NCBI GenBank assembly: GCA_016794365.1
Contig: JAEUKB010000028.1
Location: 62,001-126,000 of the forward strand
Direction of reading: 5' to 3'
Source of the DNA: Myxococcales bacterium
GTDB lineage: Bacteria > Myxococcota_A > Polyangia > Palsa-1104 > JAEUJZ01
DNA: 64,000 bases
This document shows, piece by piece, positions 44,640 through 53,253 of this stretch. A program made the position numbers and the translations under genes. Within the stretch, counting starts at the first letter, position 1. Every line of letters starts with the position of its first letter. The notes below the pieces were generated by a model, which was given only the letters and a program-made list of their open reading frames with translations, did no database searches and was not told the origin of the DNA.

Positions 44640-45440
44640 TTATGTTGGTTGCCCGCGCAGCTTCGGTGACAGCTTGGTGGCTTTTTCGACCGCTTCGGGA
44701 CCAAAGAAGTCGAGCACATCCTGAATCCGTCGCTTCTTTTGGTTACAAGAAAGCTCCAGTCCTTTTTGAAGCGACTGCTGCTCTTGCATCGACGAGCGAA
44801 CCCGCGAAAGCTCTTTTTCTAGCTCCGCAATCCGTCGCTTGCCTTGTTCCAAAAACGTCTGCGTCTGCGTCTGACCTTCCAAGCTGTGCTTGTCGAGCGC
44901 GCGGATGTGCAGCGCCGCCGATTCGATGATCTGCTCGATCGGAATCCCGAACGCTTGCAGCGACGCAGCGACGATCTGACGCTTGATCTCCAGCGGAGTT
45001 TCCGCTGGCAGCGACGAAAGCAGGCTCAGCGCTTTTTCGACGCGACCTTGCTCATCGTCCGAAAGACCCGCTTTGCGCAGCACGGTCGCAAAGTCTACTT
45101 TGACCTCGGGAATCGGCTCGGCTGGCGTCGCAGGTGAAGTCACCGCAGCAGGCGCTTGCGCAACCGGCTCCGCAGCCTCCGCTTCTGTCACCGGAGCCCG
45201 AGGCGGACGCGTCGCACCCGATCGGCTCGCCGCAGCCGGTGGCGCCGGAGGCCGACTCGCAGCGCGACTCGTCGCAGCCCCTCCACCACCGGCATACTTT
45301 GCGATCAGCTCATCGACCGCAGGATCGCTGCCAGGACTTGGCTTGGCGACGGCGGTCTCCTCTTCGCTGTCGGTTCCATCTTCCCGAACCACAAACAGAC
45401 CGATGAGGGCATCTCCGAAGCCTTTTTTCTTTTCGGCCAA
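44640..45440 (-). CDS. Coiled-coil protein of unknown function, first gene of the ten-gene block
   Basis: The TTG at 45440 is chosen because GGAGG lies 5 nt upstream; an in-frame GTG at 45470 lacks a site. The 266-aa product has a short N-terminal hydrophobic segment (KKKGFGDALIGLFVV), a Pro/Ala/Arg-rich linker (about 30-110), a helical domain around VDFATVLRKAGLSDDEQGRV, and a C-terminal coiled coil (RRIAELEKELSRVRSSMQEQ). No family was recognised. It is the promoter-proximal gene, followed 85 nt later by the PspA homologue, and is probably cytoplasmic. Confidence 0.62.
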   Translation of the reverse strand: MAEKKKGFGDALIGLFVVREDGTDSEEETAVAKPSPGSDPAVDELIAKYAGGGGAATSRAASRPPAPPAAASRSGATRPPRAPVTEAEAAEPVAQAPAAVTSPATPAEPIPEVKVDFATVLRKAGLSDDEQGRVEKALSLLSSLPAETPLEIKRQIVAASLQAFGIPIEQIIESAALHIRALDKHSLEGQTQTQTFLEQGKRRIAELEKELSRVRSSMQEQQSLQKGLELSCNQKKRRIQDVLDFFGPEAVEKATKLSPKLRGQPT

Positions 45441-45623
45441 CGTATCCTCCGCAACCAGGCTACTTCCCACCGCGCTTTGCCGTCAAGCGAGCGGCCCGAC
45501 CGCTGCCCTCTGGCTTCTCTTCGTACACAGCGCATCCAGCCCCTAGAAACAGCGCAGCCCACAAGTCCATTCCCGCCCGCCCAAGATTGTGCGCTAATCA
45601 GCCCAACCTCCGTCGCCTCTACC

Positions 45624-46259
45624 GTGTCAACATCGTCTGATCAGTTCCAACCGGGCCGGGCTGTACTGGGCCGGATCGCACACTGCCTGGCTGGCTGGTG
45701 TGGACTCTCTTTGTTCTCTGCGCTCACGCTCGGGCACGCCAACGCTGCGCCGCTGCCGGATCTGCCGCGCTTTCGGACCCGCGTTCAGCTTCTTTCGGGC
45801 TTGTCTCCGACGCTGATTCGCCGACTGGATGACTCGCATCGCGTCACTGCGTTTGTGCCGCTCGATCTGGAGCTTTCCACCCGCTTATCGGGTCCGCTGT
45901 CGCTGCTCGGTGCCACCGTCGGTGTACTTGCGCCGTTTACGTACACGCCCTGCCCGTCTGAAACACCGCTGCGTCCGCATGCGCTCTTGGCACTTACCGG
46001 ACTGCGGCTCGATCTGATCAACAACCGCGACGGATCGTGGTGGTCGCCGTGGGTGGCGCTGCGCATCGGACTGAGCGCCCAGCAGCTCACCGACGCACGC
46101 TGTCAGCCACAAACAGCGCTAACACCGGCGTTTTCGCCGCGAATTGGAGCGGATCTCTGGATGGGCAAGGCCGCCGCGACATTTGCCCTTGGATATGACT
46201 ATCTTCCGACGGGATCAGCCTTGTTTGCGGCGGTTGGACTGACACTGCGCGTGCGCTAA
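45624..46259 (+). CDS. Putative outer-membrane beta-barrel protein
   Basis: The frame is open from 45156, but upstream residues look like antisense noise, so a GTG at 45624 is tentatively used. It gives a 211-aa protein with a signal-like segment (LAGWCGLSLFSALTLGHANA, cleavage near ANA) and a body of alternating hydrophobic strands (RTRVQLLSGLSPTLI, LALTGLRLDLI, AATFALGYDYLPTGSALFAA) ending TLRVR, the style of small barrels with a terminal aromatic or Arg. No strong ribosome site was found. It is divergent from the PspA-block first gene and converges with an M16 gene 4 nt away. Confidence 0.5.
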   Translation: MSTSSDQFQPGRAVLGRIAHCLAGWCGLSLFSALTLGHANAAPLPDLPRFRTRVQLLSGLSPTLIRRLDDSHRVTAFVPLDLELSTRLSGPLSLLGATVGVLAPFTYTPCPSETPLRPHALLALTGLRLDLINNRDGSWWSPWVALRIGLSAQQLTDARCQPQTALTPAFSPRIGADLWMGKAAATFALGYDYLPTGSALFAAVGLTLRVR

Positions 46260-46263
46260 TCGC

Positions 46264-47754
46264 TTACTTCTGCGCGGCCTGCGGCTTCGGAGGCGGCGGC
46301 GGAATCGAGACATCGATCGTCTGAACCGGCCCCAGGTGTTTTAGCTGCGTAAGCTGATCGCCGATCTCGTCGGGATTGCCCACCACCAGCACCGCAAAGC
46401 CGCCCGGATTCAGGTACTTTTGCGCCACGCGCTTCACATCGTCGAGCGTGACTTTCTGAATCTGCTCCGCGTACTTTTCCGTGTAGTCGGCGGGATAGCC
46501 CGAAAACTCCAGCCGCATCCGATCGCTCAGGATCTTGGCCTTGCTGTCGAAGCGAAACACAAACGAGTTCAGGATCGCATCCTTGGCCTTCTGAAGCTCG
46601 TCGGGCGTCGGCGGATTCATCAGCATGCCTTGGACCTGCTCAAACAGCGCCGTAATCGACTTGCCGGTGGTCTGGCTCTTCGTGGACATCGCCACTTTGT
46701 AGAGCGCCTGATATTCGTAGCCCAGCCCGACGCCACCACCGACGTTATAGGCCAGACCTTGCTTGGTGCGAATGTTGGAAAACAGCCGCGCCCAGAAGCC
46801 GCCGCCGAAGATCTCGTTCATCACCTCGAGCGCGTAGTGATCCGGGTTTTTGCGCGTCGTCCCAAGCTGCACCAAGTGAATCGAGCTTTGATTCACTTCC
46901 TTTTTCGGGACGAAAAACAGCCCAGGCCGCGTCGGGACAAAGCCCAATTCCGGCGTCACCAGCTTCTGGCTCTGCGGCAGGCTCCCGAGCTTCTGACGAA
47001 GCAGCGTCGTCATCTCTGCCGGATCGAAGTCACCCGACACACCGACGATCATGTTTCCTGAGTGAACGAACCGACGGTGCCACATCTGAAGATCGTCGCG
47101 TGTAACCGCAGCCACCGTCGCGTATTCTTCTTGCCGAGCGAGCGGATGATCCTTTCCGTACGCCAGCTTGGCCGACTCGCGGTTCGCGATCTCACCGGAC
47201 TCGTCGTTGCGACGGCTGATCGCGGTAAACATCTGTCGCTTCGCGATGTCGATCTTGTCCTGACGAAACTCCGGCTCGCGCAGAAGCTCCGTCGCCAGCC
47301 CGAGCACATCAGCAAAGTCATTTTTCAGACAGTGAACCGACAGCGTCATCTTCGACGGCTCACTGCCGGTCTCGATCGTCGCCGCTCGCAGCGCCAAAAA
47401 GTCGTCGATCTGATCGCCAGTCTTGGTCCGCGTTCCGCCGCTGCGCCACGACTCTGCAAAGATGTCAGCCAGGCCCGTCTTGCCTTCGGGCTCATCGCGA
47501 CTTCCGCCGCGCATCATCACCGTCAGCGATAAGAGCGGCAGCTCTTTGTCCGGCTGAAGCAGCACCACGATGCCGTTTTCCAAGCTCAGGCGCGTTGGCT
47601 GCTGTGGCTTGACGACGCGCAGCGGCGGCGGCTTGATCTGCCGCCCGTCACCCTTGACCACCACCGGAGCAGCATCGGCCTGCGCTCCACCCAGCAGCCC
47701 GAGGAGCACAAGGCCCGTAAGCCCTCTTGTTACGCGGTTTTTCACGGTGTTCAT
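46264..47754 (-). CDS. M16-family peptidase homologue, inactive partner subunit
   Basis: The 496-aa protein has a signal peptide (GLTGLVLLGLLGGAQADA) and an M16 body. Where HxxEH should be, it has TGLADIFAESW, so it cannot hold catalytic zinc. It keeps the substrate-clamp features GFWARLFSNIRTKQGLAYNV and GGGVGLGY seen in inactive beta-type subunits. It starts 2 nt after the stop of the active M16 gene, with a nearby coupled start. It ends with a Pro run (SIPPPPPKPQAAQK). Together they probably form a periplasmic heterodimer; targets are unknown. Confidence 0.87.
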   Translation of the reverse strand: MNTVKNRVTRGLTGLVLLGLLGGAQADAAPVVVKGDGRQIKPPPLRVVKPQQPTRLSLENGIVVLLQPDKELPLLSLTVMMRGGSRDEPEGKTGLADIFAESWRSGGTRTKTGDQIDDFLALRAATIETGSEPSKMTLSVHCLKNDFADVLGLATELLREPEFRQDKIDIAKRQMFTAISRRNDESGEIANRESAKLAYGKDHPLARQEEYATVAAVTRDDLQMWHRRFVHSGNMIVGVSGDFDPAEMTTLLRQKLGSLPQSQKLVTPELGFVPTRPGLFFVPKKEVNQSSIHLVQLGTTRKNPDHYALEVMNEIFGGGFWARLFSNIRTKQGLAYNVGGGVGLGYEYQALYKVAMSTKSQTTGKSITALFEQVQGMLMNPPTPDELQKAKDAILNSFVFRFDSKAKILSDRMRLEFSGYPADYTEKYAEQIQKVTLDDVKRVAQKYLNPGGFAVLVVGNPDEIGDQLTQLKHLGPVQTIDVSIPPPPPKPQAAQK

Positions 47755-47756
47755 GC

Positions 47757-49268
47757 TCACTTGCCTCCGGTGCTCTCGATCCATGCGGCGGTGCGATTGC
47801 TGTCGATGAAGACGGCTTTGGCCACGCGCTGAATGTCTTCTTTGGTCACTTTGTCGATGCGATCGACGCGACGGAACACTTCTCGCCAGTCGCCGAAGCG
47901 CTGCTGCGAGGTCGCCATCGCGATCGCCAGCGACTGATTGCTCGACAGGCTGTTTAGCAGCCGCATCTTGGCGCGTGCCCGCACCATCTGAAGCTCATCG
48001 TCGCTGACCAGCGAGTTCTTGAGCTTTTCCAGCTCTTCATGAATCGCGGTCCGAACCTGCTGCGGAGAGTTTCCCGGCGTCGGCATCGCATAAAACGCAA
48101 ACAGGTGCGGATACTTCCGTCCCGGCAGACCCGAAAAGCCGCCCGCCGCTGCTGCGATCTTTTTGTCTCGGACGAGCGCGCGATACAGCCGAGCCGTCCT
48201 TCCCGTGGACATCAGATCGGCAATCGCGTCGTACACCGCGTCATCTTTGTCATAGACATCGGGACGGTGATAGCCCTCGGCGTACCACGGCTGCGACGCT
48301 TCTTTCATGATCACCTGTCGCTCCGCAAACTGCTTTGGCTCGACGGTGCTCAGCGGCGCAGGCTTTGCACCTTTCGGCAGCCGACCAAAGTACGACTCCA
48401 GCATCGGCAGCGCTTCGCTCGCTTTGACATCACCGACGACGGCAATCGCCATGTTCGCCGGGGTGTAATGCGTTTCCCAAAACTTCAGCGCATCCGTCGC
48501 TGACCACGTATTCAGATCCGACGGCCAGCCGACGACAGGACGACCATAGGGATGCGCCGTAAACGCTGCCGCCAGGAGCTGCTCTAGCATTCTTCCGACG
48601 GGACGACTATCGGTACGCATCCGTCGCTCTTCGTTGACGACATCGCGCTCGGTATAAAACTCACGCATCACCGGACGCTTGCTGCGCTCCGACTCCAGAT
48701 ACGCCCACAGCTCCAACCGATTCGACGGCAGCGAATAGAAGTAACCCGTCTCGTCGCTGTTCGTGAACGCATTGAGCCCGACTCCACCGTTGCGATCCAC
48801 CAGCTCGCCGAACTCATTGGCGACGACTTGCTTGCTCGCTTCGGCGATCGAGTCACGCCACGACTTTTCAAGCGACTCGACCTTTTTGGGATCGCTGCCT
48901 TGCGGCTTCCGTCGCTCTGCGTCGTAGGCTAGATACGCTTTTTCCACTTTGTCGATCAGCACTTTTTCCGTCGCAAAGTTCTTGGTGCCGATCTTGTCGG
49001 TGCCTTTGAACGCCATGTGCTCAAACATGTGCGCCAGGCCCGTCTGACCCATCGCTTCTTGCGAGCCACCCACATCGACGTGCGTGAAGTACGAAAATAC
49101 CGGAGCCTCGGGACGCTCGACGATGATGACGGTCAGACCATTGGGCAGCGTCTTGACCGTGGTGCGCTTTTCAAAGCTGGCCAGGTCTTGCGCGCCCGCA
49201 TTCTGGCTCACCAGCGTCGCAGAGCCGAAACCGAGCAGCAGCGCAGACAGAAGGAGATGTCGTTTCAT
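47757..49268 (-). CDS. M16-family zinc metalloprotease, active subunit
   Basis: This 503-aa protein has a signal peptide (about 1-27, ending NAGAQ). The inverted zinc motif is HMFEH (80-84) in the context GQTGLAHMFEHMAFKGT. An insert of about 60 charged residues (VEKAYLAYDAERRKPQG and onward) follows before NGGVGLNAFTNSDETGYFY. RTARLYRALVRDKKIAAAA is the canonical C-terminal R-Y-type region. ATG 49268 has GGAGTCGGT upstream. It is the first gene of the pair with the inactive M16 subunit. Such pairs degrade or process peptides in the periplasm. Confidence 0.9.
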   Translation of the reverse strand: MKRHLLLSALLLGFGSATLVSQNAGAQDLASFEKRTTVKTLPNGLTVIIVERPEAPVFSYFTHVDVGGSQEAMGQTGLAHMFEHMAFKGTDKIGTKNFATEKVLIDKVEKAYLAYDAERRKPQGSDPKKVESLEKSWRDSIAEASKQVVANEFGELVDRNGGVGLNAFTNSDETGYFYSLPSNRLELWAYLESERSKRPVMREFYTERDVVNEERRMRTDSRPVGRMLEQLLAAAFTAHPYGRPVVGWPSDLNTWSATDALKFWETHYTPANMAIAVVGDVKASEALPMLESYFGRLPKGAKPAPLSTVEPKQFAERQVIMKEASQPWYAEGYHRPDVYDKDDAVYDAIADLMSTGRTARLYRALVRDKKIAAAAGGFSGLPGRKYPHLFAFYAMPTPGNSPQQVRTAIHEELEKLKNSLVSDDELQMVRARAKMRLLNSLSSNQSLAIAMATSQQRFGDWREVFRRVDRIDKVTKEDIQRVAKAVFIDSNRTAAWIESTGGK

Positions 49269-49490
49269 ACCGACTCCTACAAGGGTTGTTTGTTCGCTCC
49301 ATCGACGGGCAGATGGTCCAGCCAGCCGATCGAGCACAGATCATTTGGAGCAGTTTACGTCGCAATCCTCACAAGCTGAACAAAAAGCCGCGCCGGGACT
49401 GCAGCGAGACTATGCTCTGCGCGTTAGGTACCCATTCTTCGCAAACAGCGAAGATGTCCGATCGATTCCCACATCGTTTTGGAGGCGTCC

Positions 49491-51056
49491 ATGAAGACTC
49501 GGTTCACCTTGCTCACGCTCTCGCTGCTCGCGGCATGCGGACAGGCAGCACCCGCAACCCTCGTGACTGCTCCGCCCGTTGGCGAGACAGCCGCACCCCA
49601 GCAACCGTCTGAAATCGGTCGCGCCCTGATCAGCGCAGCGAATCAGTTCGGGATTCCGCAGGCTGTGCTGTCAGCGGTCGCATATGCCGAAACCCGCTTG
49701 TACTTTGTGCCAGGTCAAGTCGGTGATGCCACGGGTGATGCGCCGATTTACGGCGTGATGGCGCTCCGTGGTGACCGTCTGGAACATGGCGCACGACTCG
49801 CTGGAGTTGCGACGGAAGATGCCCAAAACGATGTCCTGTCGAACGTGCTCGCCGGAGCCGCTCTGCTGCGCAGCTATGCCGACGAAGCAGGAATCGATCG
49901 CGGCGACCTTGCGGCGTGGGCCGGCCCGATCGCTCGCTTTTCGGGTCTGCCGAGCCAAGATGCGCAGGCGTACTACCTTCACAACGTCGTCTACAAGACC
50001 TTGCGCGAAGGACTTCCGTCGGAAGTTGCGGTTGCTCACGGTCTGTCGAGCGCGCCCCAGCCCAACCTGGTTCCGCGCTTTGCGACCCCGAGTGAGCCCG
50101 AGCCGTCCTTTGCCGGTGCGCGCTACGCGGGATCGGTGTGGAAGCCTGCGCCTTCGTCGAACTATACCGTCGGTCGCAGTGCGTCGATTGATCTCCTCGT
50201 CATCCACACCTGCTCGGGCGCGTACTCAGGCTGCGTCTCGTGGCTGAACACGCCCTATCCGACGAACCCGAACAAGACCTCGGCCCACTACGTCGTCAAC
50301 GAGAGCGGCTCTGAGATCGCTGCGCTCGTCGATGAAAAAGACACCGCGCATCACGTCGGGGCATCGTGGGAAGGCCGTCCCACCAACCCACGCTCCGTCG
50401 GAATCGAGCACGGTGGCTTTTCCTACACCAGCGCAAACCCGTGGACCGAAGGTCAGATCGCTGCGTCGGCGAAGCTGTCATGCGACATCGTCAAGCGCAA
50501 CAGCATCCCACGCGACCGCAGCCACATCATCGGTCACTATCAGCCCGATCCTGTCCGTCGAGCAGACGATCCAGGCCGCGACTTCCCGTGGGCAGACTAC
50601 ATGAATCGCATCACCAGCTGCGTCGGTGGCAGCTCGGCGATCATCGTGGACAGCAACCAGGCCAACAACGGCGCAAACGCCCAGGTTGACACGCCGAGCG
50701 CCAACTGGAAGTCATCGACCAGCGTCAGCGGCTACTACGGCACCGGCTACTACGCAGCCCCGACGGAATCGGTGTCCGACGCGATCTATTTCAAGTTCTA
50801 TCTACCCGCCGCCGCCAACCGAGAGGTCTTCGCGTGGTGGACCTCAGCCTCGGATCGCAGCTCGGCAACGCCCTTTGTGATCTACAACGCCAGCGGCACC
50901 ACCCTCGGCTCCGTCAAAAAAGATCAGCGCATCGACGGTGGCAAGTGGGTTTCTCTCGGCAAGTACAACTTCACGACGGGCTGGAACCAAGTCGCCATAT
51001 CACGCTGGGCAGCGGCGGGCGCTTGGGTCATTGCTGACGCCATCAAGGTGGAGTAG
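49491..51056 (+). CDS. Lipoprotein amidase: lysozyme-like domain, N-acetylmuramoyl-L-alanine amidase and golvesin-like domain
   Basis: The 521-aa protein carries a lipoprotein signal (LTLSLLAAC, anchor near residue 15) and an N-terminal segment like a transglycosylase fold (SAANQFGIPQAVLSAVAYAETR). The Amidase_2/PGRP-type core has LLVIHTCSG, SAHYVVNESG, TAHHVGASW, RSVGIEHGG and HIIGHYQPDP as zinc-site regions. The C-terminal 130 residues match the golvesin/FAD-lyase-like beta domain (GYYGTGYYA, VFAWWTSASDRSSATPFVIY, GAWVIADAIKVE). It cleaves muramoyl-alanine bonds in peptidoglycan. A TolB-like gene follows after 5 nt. GGAGG precedes the ATG. Confidence 0.86.
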   Translation: MKTRFTLLTLSLLAACGQAAPATLVTAPPVGETAAPQQPSEIGRALISAANQFGIPQAVLSAVAYAETRLYFVPGQVGDATGDAPIYGVMALRGDRLEHGARLAGVATEDAQNDVLSNVLAGAALLRSYADEAGIDRGDLAAWAGPIARFSGLPSQDAQAYYLHNVVYKTLREGLPSEVAVAHGLSSAPQPNLVPRFATPSEPEPSFAGARYAGSVWKPAPSSNYTVGRSASIDLLVIHTCSGAYSGCVSWLNTPYPTNPNKTSAHYVVNESGSEIAALVDEKDTAHHVGASWEGRPTNPRSVGIEHGGFSYTSANPWTEGQIAASAKLSCDIVKRNSIPRDRSHIIGHYQPDPVRRADDPGRDFPWADYMNRITSCVGGSSAIIVDSNQANNGANAQVDTPSANWKSSTSVSGYYGTGYYAAPTESVSDAIYFKFYLPAAANREVFAWWTSASDRSSATPFVIYNASGTTLGSVKKDQRIDGGKWVSLGKYNFTTGWNQVAISRWAAAGAWVIADAIKVE

Positions 51057-51061
51057 CCATC

Positions 51062-52066
51062 ATGTCGCCTCTCGCTCTCGGGGCTGCGCTGCTGCTGTCG
51101 TTTATCTCTGAGCGCGACGGCAACCGTGAAGTCTATGTCATCCAGCCCGACGGCCAAGGCGAGCGACGACTGACGAAGAGTCCCGACGCGGACTATAATG
51201 GTCCACTCACTCCCGACGGAAAATACCTGCTGGTTACGTCGGTGAGTGAGTCGGATCAAAAACGACCGCAGCGATTTTGGCTGCATCCGCTGTCCGGCGG
51301 AACCGCGAAGCCGCTTGGACCCGTGCGCTCGGTGCTGCACAGTCCACAGTTTTCGTCCGACGGAAAGTTCTTGTTCTTCGAGGGATCTTCGACGGGACTG
51401 CGCGAGGTATTTAGGCTGTCGCTCGACGGACAGCGACTGAACCAGCTTACCAGCAATCGTCAAGGCAACTTTCAGCCCAGCTTGTCCCCGACGGGCGATC
51501 GCGTGGTGTTCGTCTCCAGCCGCGATCAAGTGGCAGAGCTATATCTTGCGTCGAGCAGCGGCGGACCAGCCAAGCGCCTGACCCAGACCGAGCGAGATGA
51601 GTGGCAACCGCAGTGGTCATCCGACGGAAAGCTGCTGCTGTTTGGCAGTGATCGCGAAGGTGCGGATCGCCTCTATACGCTGTCTCTCGACGGAAACAAG
51701 TCGCGCCGTGTCACAACGGAGCCGCTTGATCCATTCACCGTCGAAGAGAGCGCCAGCTTTTCGCCCGATGGCAAGCGCGTGCTCTACGTTCATCGACAGC
51801 GAGGGCACAAAGACAAGCTGTGTATCGTCGAGCTGGCGACGCAGAAGCGCTTGGTGCTGTACGAATCGAAGACCGATCACGCGACCGAGCCGGTGTTTTC
51901 GCCCGACGGAAAGCAGGTTGCCTTCACGCTTGGGCTCGGCGGTCAGAGCCAGATCTATATCATCGATTCCGACGGAAAAAACCTGCGACGACTGACCACC
52001 AGCAAAGGTCCGAACTGGCATCCGCTGTGGACGGCGCCGCCGAGTGGCACGACGCAGCGACGCTAA
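51062..52066 (+). CDS. TolB-like WD40 (PD40) beta-propeller protein
   Basis: This 334-aa protein starts directly with the first blade (LLSFISERDGNREVYVIQPD). It has about six PD40 repeats of the form LSPTGDRVVFVSSRDQVAEL, FSPDGKRVLYVHRQRG, FSPDGKQVAFTLGLGG. TolB-type propellers act in the periplasm; the signal peptide here is short (MSPLALGAALLLSF). It follows the amidase gene by 5 nt, suggesting a joint cell-wall role. Its end overlaps the next, convergent gene by 4 nt. Confidence 0.85.
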   Translation: MSPLALGAALLLSFISERDGNREVYVIQPDGQGERRLTKSPDADYNGPLTPDGKYLLVTSVSESDQKRPQRFWLHPLSGGTAKPLGPVRSVLHSPQFSSDGKFLFFEGSSTGLREVFRLSLDGQRLNQLTSNRQGNFQPSLSPTGDRVVFVSSRDQVAELYLASSSGGPAKRLTQTERDEWQPQWSSDGKLLLFGSDREGADRLYTLSLDGNKSRRVTTEPLDPFTVEESASFSPDGKRVLYVHRQRGHKDKLCIVELATQKRLVLYESKTDHATEPVFSPDGKQVAFTLGLGGQSQIYIIDSDGKNLRRLTTSKGPNWHPLWTAPPSGTTQRR

Positions 52067-53175
52067 AACGATGCACTGATCGCGGAAAAGCCGATCCCGA
52101 CGGACATCGCGTTGTACTTTTTGCCGCCCGGAACCGGCTTCCACTTGCCCATTTCGTCGAGCACTTCCACGTCGGGTGACAGCACGGCACCGACGGACGA
52201 GTTTCTGACTTCATCCGGCAAAATCATGCAGGTTGCAGGGTTCAAACGGCAGCAGCGCGCCGCGATCACGCACTTGTTGACGCTGACAGGATCGGTGCTG
52301 CTCTCAAACAGGTTGATGAGCGCCCGCGCGCTCGACGAAAACGGATCGCTGTTGATGATCTGCGTGACCTGATCCGCCACCGCTGGTAGCACCTTGCTGT
52401 CGAGGTCCGACTTGGCCACCACGCCGTGGATAACGCCCGCGCTCACTTGCCACAGCGAGCCGACGAGCTGCAAGCGACCTTCGACGTGAACGCCACGCAG
52501 CGGCAGCGGCAGTAGTCCCCGGCCAAGCGAAATCGACAGCGCAAACGATGACTCGGTATCCGCCTTGAGGATCCGCGAGTCCATCGTCGCCAGCTTGCCA
52601 CTCAGCAGCGAGCCACCGAGTGGACTGCCAAACAGCGTCACGGGAGAAAACACATCGCTGCCGTCGAACTTGGGCATCGGTCCGAGCTTGCCTCGGTTCA
52701 GCGTGACCCCAACGCACGACGCTGTATCCGTCGCTGCGCTCTGAATCGCCAGCAGGTTGATGATCTGCCCGCTTTCGACCGCAGCTTGCAGCGGCTTTTG
52801 CATATCCAGTCCCGCGATCGCAATCGTCGAGATCAAGCTCTTGAGCTGGTTTTCAGTCCGTCCGTCTCCATCGAAATCGTACGCAAACGAGCCAGTTCCC
52901 GACGAAGACGGCAAGGTGAGCTGGTTCATCACCAGCTTGTAGCTCTTGCCTGGCGCGTCTTGTCCTCGGCAGCTGTACTGCATCGCCAGATCCGGCGTCG
53001 CCAAGTCCTTGGTCGCTGTCGCCAGATCCGACCCAGTGGGAATCGCCAGATCGAGCGTGGACAGATCCGCGTTGTCGTCGGTGAAATAGGATGTCGTACA
53101 CGCACCAACCAGCACAACCGCAGACAGCACGGCAGGAATCGCAGACATCGCAAGAATCGCTCGAAGACGCAGCAT
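52063..53175 (-). CDS. Lipoprotein with DLA-type repeat linker, unknown function
   Basis: The 370-aa protein has a lipoprotein signal with lipobox VGAC. Next comes a linker of repeats such as STLDLAIPTG, DLATATKDLA and TPDLA, a style I associate with Myxococcota lipoproteins. A beta-rich domain follows (FDFDG-like AYDFDGDGRTENQL) and a Cys cluster (NKCVIAARCCRLNPATC). The start at 53175 (MLRLRAIL) is preferred to an ATG 12 nt upstream. Its 3' end overlaps the TolB-like gene by 4 nt. No function was recognised. Confidence 0.68.
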   Translation of the reverse strand: MLRLRAILAMSAIPAVLSAVVLVGACTTSYFTDDNADLSTLDLAIPTGSDLATATKDLATPDLAMQYSCRGQDAPGKSYKLVMNQLTLPSSSGTGSFAYDFDGDGRTENQLKSLISTIAIAGLDMQKPLQAAVESGQIINLLAIQSAATDTASCVGVTLNRGKLGPMPKFDGSDVFSPVTLFGSPLGGSLLSGKLATMDSRILKADTESSFALSISLGRGLLPLPLRGVHVEGRLQLVGSLWQVSAGVIHGVVAKSDLDSKVLPAVADQVTQIINSDPFSSSARALINLFESSTDPVSVNKCVIAARCCRLNPATCMILPDEVRNSSVGAVLSPDVEVLDEMGKWKPVPGGKKYNAMSVGIGFSAISASF

Positions 53176-53253
53176 CTCCCTCTCCATTTCGCTTCAGCGA
53201 GGCGGACCTTGGCATAGCCTGTTCAGCTCGGCAAGCCGCGAAGTGCGCGACGG

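Noticed and set aside
45156..45623. Upstream extension of the barrel-like protein
   Set aside because: It lies opposite the coiled-coil gene, is Arg/Ser-rich and lacks a signal peptide.
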